Source of the DNA: Chara braunii
Lineage: Eukaryota > Streptophyta > Charophyceae > Charales > Characeae
DNA: 34,327 nucleotides
NCBI GenBank assembly: GCA_003427395.1
Contig: BFEA01000027.1
Coordinates: 5,008,460 to 5,042,786, forward strand
Direction: 5' to 3'
A program made the translations under genes and the position numbers. This document shows positions 28,457 to 34,327 of this stretch, piece by piece; position 1 is the stretch's first letter, and each line of letters starts with the position of its first letter. Under the pieces are notes generated by a model. That model did no database searches, was not told where the DNA came from, and saw only the letters and a program-made list of their open reading frames with translations.

Positions 28457-28467
28457 TATATATAAAG
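28457..28467 (+). promoter_or_regulatory. TATA box of gypsy 2 LTR
   Basis: TATATATAAAG is a strong match. A start about 30 bases downstream would fall near CCATTCATTCATTC. Confidence 0.7.
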
Positions 28468-28926
28468 AGGCAGCGCCCAGCCATTCATTCATTCGCCTGT
28501 GAGCCATGCGGAAGTGCTGCCTTGGTATCTTGTGCGTGGAGGTCTGCAGGTGCCCGGAGAGGAAGTGGGCTGTGAGGAAGACAGCGGCCATAGCTGGCCA
28601 GTGAGGAGGACATCGGCGGCCATAGCTAGGAGGAGGAAGACGACGGCGGCCATAGCCGCCCAGCTGCTGATTCAGACAGAGTATACAGAGTGTGTGTGTC
28701 TGTGTGTAGCGTGGACATTCAGGCTGATCCTCGTACATGCGTGCATGAGGGACAGCGAGGCTGGTGATGAAGACAGTGTTCGGAGGTCATAGCCGCAAAT
28801 TGTACAGTTGTATTGAACAAAGTTGAAGTGCAAGTTCGTTGTTGATTTTGAGTTGACGAGTTTGGTTTACCATCGGTTCTCATGTGTGCATGTTGGAAGT
28901 GAGTCTGAAGTCGAGTCTGATTGCAT

Positions 28927-28938
28927 TGGTATCGGAGC
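28927..28938 (+). promoter_or_regulatory. Primer-binding site of gypsy 2
   Basis: TGGTATCGGAGC matches the initiator-Met primer consensus TGGTATCAGAGC with one mismatch, 756 bases before the gag ATG. Confidence 0.7.
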
Positions 28939-29240
28939 TGGTTCCTGTTGTTCACGTTGGAGCTGCAGCGAGTTGGAGGTGAGAGAAACCGCCATAGCCA
29001 GAGTACAGCAGAGTGAGAGAAACAGACAAAGATCGAGAGATTGAGGAGGCAACAGTGCATGGCAGCCATAGCTGCCGAGCTCGGAGAAGAAGAAGACCAC
29101 CATCAAGAAAGGAGAAAGAAAAGACGCAGAGAGAAAGAAGAGGGAAGTTGACGAAGAGGGAGGTAAGTCGGCCATAGCCAAGGTGAAGAAGACGACGAGA
29201 GTCACAAAGAAGAAGTTCCACCATAGCCGGAAGGTTGGAG

Positions 29241-29410
29241 GGTTGACCAGGAAAGTTGACCAACGTTGACCAACGTTGACCAGAGGTTGACCAAGACTGT
29301 TGATCAACTTTGACCGGAGGTTGACCAAGGGTGCTGACCAAGCGTTGACCGAAGTTGACCGGAGTGTTGACCAGGACTGTTGACCAGCGAGTTGACCAAG
29401 ACCATTGACC
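29241..29410 (+). repeat. TTGACC (W-box) array in gypsy 2 leader
   Basis: Thirteen TTGACC words plus variants (GTTGATC, GCTGACC) in about 170 bases, spaced by 3-8 bases. TTGACC is the core W-box bound by plant WRKY factors. Whether this array is bound is unknown. Confidence 0.75.
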
Positions 29411-29693
29411 GGAGCGTCGACCCAGCTGGAGCGAGAAACGAACGGTACTATCTTGCTAAGCCCTCGCCTATCCCTTACCCTATGGGTGTGCACCTTCACC
29501 TTGGTACTTGCTGACGTTGAGTCTGTCAGAGTCAGTCAGTCATATCTCCCTGTCTCTTCTGTCCAGGTCGATAGGACTCTGTGGATGTGGTCGTAGAGCC
29601 GCGAGTCCAACCCGAGGAGTCCCCTAGATATAAGCTAACCTGGTGGGTTTACGTGTTGAGGCGCGGAATCATTGTTGATTGTGCACTTTCACC

Positions 29694-31076
29694 ATGGTGA
29701 ACCTCAGGTCTGAAACTAACACCACCCCCTACAACAAGGAGCAAGAGGTGAGAGCTGCCGCCCTTATGTGAGAGAGGAAGGAGAGGAGGGAGAGGAGGGA
29801 GTTGATCAAACAGGCCAAGATGTTGGCCCTGCTAGAAGAGCAGGAAGTGAAGAAGAGGCAGATGGAGGAGGAGATGGAGAAGTGGACGAAGGAGCAGGAG
29901 GAGAAGATGGCGGCTATGCAAACGGAGGTGGAGAAAGAAGAAGAAGAAGAAGAAGAAGTGCCATTGGAAGAAGAAGAGGTGAAGCCAGTACGAGTAAGAA
30001 GGATGAGATTCAGAAGATGACACAGGAATGGGCCACACACTTGGAGTTGGGAGAAGATAGAGAGGCAGAGTTGGGCATACCCCAAGAAGAGAGAGAAGCA
30101 GCGAGGAGGCAGTTGGAAGCAGTAAGGGACCGGTAAGGAGAAGGACGAAGGAAGAAGAACAACAGAGGGCATGGAAGTGGCGATTGTCCCAAAAAAAAGT
30201 TAGGCATCTGGAAGCGGCAGAGAAAGCAGAAAGAGACTTAAAGGCGGAAGAGGCCAGGATGGGGAAGATCAGGGCCGAGACCGACCTAGCAACTAAACTC
30301 AAGACCTTGACCCAAAGCTGAAGTCTTTACTAACTGCACAGCGCGAACAAATGCAGTATATACGTAGTCAAGATATAAAGTTAGATGCAATGTGCGCATT
30401 TAGAGACTTTGCACAAGATATGATGAAATACATGGTGGGCCAAGTCCACCTTGCAATTAGTAAGACAAAGGAATTTTGCACTGGCGCCATTGAAGGCGCC
30501 AAGTTAGCGGCTGCTAAGGAAGAGGAGCCGGCCCCACCACGTCGCGAAAAGGTTGAAGTCCATTTCCCCGAACCATTCAGTGGAAAGAAGGGGGAGGATT
30601 TTGATAACTGGGAGGCCAACATGCACTCCTATCTATACTTGCAAGGAGTCACCCCTGAGGATCACGTTTTGGTGGCCTTCCAAGCCCTTCGAGATGAGGC
30701 GGCCAGCTTTGCTAGGTCGCTCTCCCGCGCTGCTAAGGGCAACAATGATATGGTCACTTATTCTAGACTGACACCCCTCTCTGAGTTCCTGAAATCACTC
30801 AGAGAACGATTTTCTGATGTGACACGGGGGCTTAAAGCCTCAACTAAGCTTCAAATGATAGACACACGCCAATGGAAAAGTGTTCACGCCCTCAAGTCCA
30901 CGATGGACGAGTTGATTGTTGTTCCTGGGCACGGAGTCGCCAATGCCCATTTGGTCCAACTTTTCTATCGTGCCCTGCCTTAGAATATTCAGGGACATTT
31001 CTCTGAGAAGAAGAATCAGCAAGGTATGACGTACGATGTCCTTAGCAGGGAAGCTGTCTCGTTCACCGCCTAAGCA
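29694..31076 (+). pseudogene. gypsy 2 gag
   Basis: ATG at 29694 (MVNLRSETNTTPYNKEQEVR). A TGA follows at 29769. Next come a Glu/Lys-rich coiled coil (QAKMLALLEEQEVKKRQMEE), a frameshift before 30020, and more coiled coil to about 30300. From 30351 the capsid-like region is open: VEVHFPEPFSGKKGEDFDNW, SYLYLQGVTPEDHV, LSEFLKSLRERFSD, STMDELIVVPGHG. A TAG at 30981 interrupts FYRALP-stop-NIQGHF. LIVVPG is shared with gypsy 1 gag. Gag would package the element RNA. Confidence 0.85.
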
Positions 31077-31549
31077 TCGTCAGTTACCACGTTCTGGGAT
31101 AAGGACTTAACTAAGGGAAAAACGTGGAACGGACGCAGCATCTCTGGCCAAATTAAGGCCAAAGACAGTCTAATTCTAACGATGGAGGAAGGTGGTGCTG
31201 AGGAGATCCCCTACTCAGACATTGAGTGGAAACTGGAGGAGGAGGACAGTAGTGTAGACCAGGGGAGAACCTGCACTGCTATTGCTGCCGAAGGGAGGCC
31301 GCAAGGAGGAGGATGAGGACCTGGCCGAAATGGTCGGGCCCCAAGTGGCCGAGGACAGGGCGGCCAAGGGGTTGGCGACAATGGAAACCGCCAAGCGGGA
31401 GGAAGGGGAGGTCCCCCGTCTAACGGTCCGCGTTCTAGTCCGTCACCCCCCAGACAGGGATGGTGGCACCCAGGCCGGCCTGAGGGTCGACCCTGGGAAG
31501 ATCTGGGTATAGAGGAAAAAGTATGGCAAGAACGCATTAATAGGTCTCA

Positions 31550-31610
31550 GTGCGTGTTCTCCGGGGACCCAGGCCACATTATAAAGCCATGACCTAAGTA
31601 CAGGAATCGT
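31550..31610 (+). pseudogene. Ruined CCHC zinc knuckle of gypsy 2
   Basis: Reads C-VFS-GDPGH-IIKP-stop-PKYRN. It aligns to C-x2-C-x4-H-x4-C, with the second Cys as Ser (TCC) and the last Cys as TGA. The nucleic-acid-binding knuckle is therefore destroyed. Confidence 0.65.
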
Positions 31611-31700
31611 GTTGCGCTTGGGGCAGCAAAAGACAGTCATCGGTAGGGGTTGCAACTGCCCCTGCCCCAGGAGTATGTGGATCTGCGCGTGCGCGCGAAG

Positions 31701-32004
31701 TAGAGTCTCCCACTCCACATATCTCCATGGCAGAGGTTGCAGGCCCTCGTCTAGTAGGTTGTCCTAAGACTGCTTGTGTTAGGGTCTCTCTAGACACTTC
31801 CCTCACAGGCTTAGCCGAAGAGTTGAGAGAGAGGAGGCAAGCTTGGGCCAAGTAGAGTCTCCCACTCCACGTATCTCCATAGCAGAGGTTGCAGACCTGC
31901 GTCTAGTAGGTTGTCCAGAGACTGCTTGTGTTAGGGTCTCTCTAGACGCTTCCCTCACAGACTTAGTCGAAGAGTTGAGAGAGAGGAGGCAAGCCTGGGC
32001 CAAG
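31701..32004. repeat. 152-bp tandem duplication inside gypsy 2 pol
   Basis: Copies at 31701-31852 and 31853-32004 with about ten differences. Each contains TAGAGTCTCCCACTCCAC, GTCTAGTAGGTTGTCC and GAAGAGTTGAGAGAGAGG. 152 is not a multiple of 3, so the first copy is out of frame with the protease that follows. Confidence 0.9.
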
Positions 32005-32352
32005 ATAAAGAAGGATCGTAAAGGACAACTAATCCTCGCAAACGTACAAATTTTTAGAGCTAGAGTAGGAGCCCTGATAGACAGTGGGGCGACTAGGAGC
32101 TATATTAGTCGTAAAGCGCTGAAAAAGTTTAAGCTTAACCTGAAAGTCCAACGATTAGCAGAACTTGTAGTCAGCATCCTCGCAGACAATAGAAGGATGC
32201 GCGTTGACGAGTATGTTGAGGGGGTCCACGCCTACTTTCGCCTAGAGAAAGAAGGGAAGGTAAAGAAGGTATTGCATTCCTTGACCCTCCTCGTAAAAGA
32301 GAATCCCCCGTTTGACATTGTCTTAGGCACATATTGGGGAGAGGCATCATGA
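31843..32352 (+). pseudogene. gypsy 2 aspartic protease region
   Basis: Open for about 169 codons. VGALIDSGATRSYISRKAL carries the catalytic D-S-G triad and the typical following strand. ENPPFDIVLGTYWGEAS is the second protease landmark (D-[IV]-[IV]-L-G). The frame opens with a TTG-initiated duplicated segment, so no genuine start codon is claimed. It would cut the Gag-Pol polyprotein. Confidence 0.85.
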
Positions 32353-32499
32353 GCCACACTACACCTTACGAGTGCACGAGTGTAGGCTCCCTAGTGCATC
32401 AGGCGAAGTCAAGCAAGTCCGCATGTACCATGAGTCTGGGGTAGATAATCCCCTTGCCCATTGCTGCCTCAGCGCTCCTGCATTCGCGAGACTTGTGCA

Positions 32500-33200
32500 A
32501 AAGGAGCTGCTTGAAGAGCAGGGGTGTTTGTAGCCTACGTAAGGCCAGTGTCTGACAAGCCAAAAGAAGAGGAGAAGATCCATCCTACTATTGCCAGTCT
32601 GCTGGAAGAGTACAAAGACTTGTTTGAAGCACCTTCAGGAGTAGTGACTAGACCAATCTAGCACCGCATAGAAATAGAGTCTGGCAGTAGGACACCCAAA
32701 GGGTCAGTTTATAGGATGTCTCCCAAGGAGCTACAGGAGCTTCGCAAGCAATTAGACGAACTCCTAAAGAAAGGAGGGATAAGGCCTCATTCGTCACCGT
32801 TTGGCGCACCTGTTCTGTTTGTCCCAAATAAGGAGGGAGAGCTACGCATGTGTATAGACTACAAGGGAATGAACGCCATCACAATCAAGAATGTGGAGCC
32901 ATTGCCTCGCATAGATGACTTGTTAGATCGAGTGCAGGGATGCAAATACTCCTCAAAGATAGATATAAAGTCGGGTTACCATCAGATAGAGGTCCACCCT
33001 AACGATTAGTAGAAGACGGCGTTCAGGACAAGGTATGGGCAGTACGAGTTCATAGTGATGCCGTTTTGACTAACCAATGCACCGGCCACATTTCAGCGCT
33101 GCATGAACGACTTGTTCAGGCTGTGGTTAGATAGGTTCGTCGTAGTCCACTTAGACGATATCCTAGTGTTCAGCAAGACCCTCGAGGAGCATGAGGGCCA
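32500..33200 (+). pseudogene. gypsy 2 reverse transcriptase with stops
   Basis: Landmarks: EEYKDLFEAPSGVVTRPI-stop-HRIEIESG (TAG about 32658), VYRMSPKELQELRKQLDE, GGIRPHSSPFGAPVLFVPNK, LRMCIDYKGMNAITIKN, KIDIKSGYHQIEVHPND. Two TAG stops follow (33007-33012), then KTAFRTRYGQYEFIVMPF, a TGA (33067), LTNAPATFQRCMNDLF and FVVVHLDDILVFSK. The catalytic LDD pair is intact. Nonsense changes are the main damage. Confidence 0.9.
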
Positions 33201-33942
33201 TCTGCGGCAGATTTTAGGAAAGTTGAGAGAGTCTAACTTTAAGATTAACCCGAACAAGTGCGAGTGGGCCAAGACAAAGGTCCTTTACTTAGGCCACGTA
33301 CTAGACGGAGACGGTATTCGGCCCAAGGACAGTAAGATTGCATCAATTAGAGACTGGTCAACTCCTAAGACACTGACAGATTTACGTTCGTTCCTAGGAT
33401 TGGCTAACTGTTATAGGAAGTTCGTGAGGAACTTCTCCACAATCGCTGCTCCCCTTCGTAGGTTACTGAAGAAAGAGACAATCTGGAAGTGGGACCAGGA
33501 CTGCACGTCAGCCTTCAAGAAATTAAAGGCGGCCTTAATAGAGTACCCAGTCCTCAAAGTTGCTGATCCGTCACTACCATTTGTAGTCACGACCAACGTT
33601 AGTCGGTATGGCATAGGTGTCGTTTTGCAGCAAGATGACGACAACGATTATAGACCCGTAGAGTTCATGTCAGCCAGGTTGCCCTCAGAAAAGGTAGCAG
33701 CATCGACATACGAGAGGGAACTCTACGCTCTCAGGCAAGCCTTAGACCACTGGAAACACTACCTGCTTGGGAGGCACTTCAAGGTATATTCCGATCACGA
33801 GACTCTTAGATGGCTAAAGACACATGCCAAGATGACGCCCAAGTTGACTAGATGGGCTGCTGAGATAGACCAATTTGACTTTGAGTTAAAGCCCGTGAAA
33901 GGGAAGTATAACGTGGTAGCCAATGCTCCGAGGAGGAGCTGA
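33201..33942 (+). pseudogene. gypsy 2 RT connection and RNase H
   Basis: Open throughout. Connection: NFKINPNKCEWAKTKVLYLG, GDGIRPKDSKIASIRDWSTP, LRSFLGLANCYRKFVRNFS. RNase H: VVTTNVSRYGIGVVL (normally TDAS, so the first catalytic Asp is Asn), YERELYALRQALDHWKHYL (Glu kept), SDHETLRWL (Asp kept), NVVANAPRRS (normally VADALSR, so the last Asp is Asn). RNase H is predicted to be inactive. Confidence 0.9.
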
Positions 33943-34223
33943 TTACTTCAGCGTGATAGTGCACTATCTAGACATAGTGTTGCATACTAAAAAGGTGCAG
34001 ACCAGAACAAGAACCGACCCCTCAGACAAAGTACAAGATAGCATAGTGGAAGACTCAGATACCAATGATCCGAACAATCAATATTGCAATGCAGCCCCAA
34101 CATACATCATCATTGTTCCATGGTGTGAAGGGGCCTGGCGCTCACACAGGAAGAATGCGCCAGTCCCCGCCATACACAGACGAAGAGGAGGGGGGTTAGA
34201 CGAAGAAGAGAGAAAGGTGGGAA
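33943..34223 (+). other. Post-RNase H remnant and purine tract
   Basis: In the +2 frame ADYFSVIVHYLDI follows, like the start of the RNase H/integrase linker, then unrecognisable sequence. 34181-34223 is purine-rich (CGAAGAAGAGAGAAAGG) and may be the polypurine tract. No integrase HHCC or DDE motif is seen. Confidence 0.45.
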
Positions 34224-34327
34224 TGTCGTCAACACCAAGTTTGTGATACAGGTCCCAAATAATCCCCGTCCAATGTCTGAATCCCAATGTCGAGTCTCGA
34301 TCCAATGTAGTCAAGTCTCAAGTCACA
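34224..34327 (+). repeat. Possible 3' LTR start of gypsy 2
   Basis: TGTCGTCAACACC follows a purine tract, as an LTR would. CAATGT words repeat (34271, 34288, 34303). No matching 5' LTR segment was found at 27870-28925, so this is tentative. The window ends here. Confidence 0.3.

Larger units (their letters stand above)
27870..28925 (+). repeat. 5' LTR of gypsy 2
   Basis: Ends just before the primer site at 28927 and contains a TATA box followed by 470 bases of transcribed LTR. It holds a 56-bp minisatellite, a block of CACGCGTTTTGG words (28318-28425) and several GGCCATAGC words. The start is not fixed, because the candidate 3' LTR at 34224 shows no clear match to it. Confidence 0.5.
27870..34327 (+). 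mobile_element. Ty3/gypsy retrotransposon 2, degenerate
   Basis: Order: LTR with TATA box (28457), primer site (28927), long leader, gag (29694), zinc-knuckle remnant (31550), protease (32080), RT (32600-33200), RNase H (33590-33940), purine tract (34200) and a possible 3' LTR start (34224). RT before RNase H and the conserved motifs place it in Ty3/gypsy. Multiple stops and frameshifts make it non-autonomous. The left boundary is uncertain, and the right end may lie outside the window. No integrase core is seen. Confidence 0.85.

Noticed and set aside
32640-33070. Alternative genetic code reading TAG as Gln
   Set aside because: TAG, TGA and frameshifts occur together in a decayed retroelement, while the kinase exons use normal codons. 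Decay is simpler.

Overview
This is a nuclear eukaryotic window dominated by repeats. It is most consistent with a streptophyte (plant lineage), probably a charophyte alga such as Chara. The case rests on a CHASE-domain hybrid-type histidine kinase split by a 4.66-kb intron, Ty3/gypsy elements with plant-type initiator-Met primer sites, several U6 snRNA-derived loci, very long simple repeats and an assembly gap. The organism is an inference, not a sequence match. The only convincing host gene is the kinase on the minus strand. Its CHASE/transmembrane exon (13256-13904) and HisKA exon (8240-8594) are joined in phase by a GT-AG intron. Earlier CHASE exons and the later HATPase and receiver exons are not visible.

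Layout: 1-1060 holds a diverged U6 pseudogene, GAA repeats and a palindromic element. 1100-4840 looks like the 5' part of a decayed LTR retroelement (LTR-like DNA, primer site near 2395, long leader, frameshifted gag-like ORF). 5470-6490 has tRNA-like SINE sequence, a U6 fragment and a 110-bp tandem duplication. 6980-8150 is GA repeats and a 24-bp minisatellite. 8240-13904 is the kinase. Its intron contains a SINE, two copies of a GAA-tailed module, a long-TIR foldback element, U6-derived copies, a TTAA-flanked MITE, and degenerate copies of the gene's own exon 3' end with its splice donor. 13960-18800 is simple repeats, a 212-base gap, a MITE cluster and GC-rich palindromes.

18800-24794 is a minus-strand Ty3/gypsy element with degenerate gag, protease, RT and RNase H; the integrase is missing and only a chromodomain-like C terminus remains. 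25540-26340 (minus) encodes a Cys/His-rich protein with repeated RING-like modules, interrupted by one stop; it is the least explained coding sequence here. 27167-27807 is a 283-bp tandem duplication followed by GT/AC repeats. About 27870 to the window end is a second, plus-strand Ty3/gypsy element: LTR with a 56-bp minisatellite and TATA box, primer site at 28927, a leader with 13 TTGACC motifs, then coiled-coil gag, protease with intact DSG, RT with LDD and RNase H, broken by stops and frameshifts.

Both gypsy elements look non-autonomous or dead. Many of their defects are C-to-T or G-to-A changes, as expected from deamination of methylated DNA.
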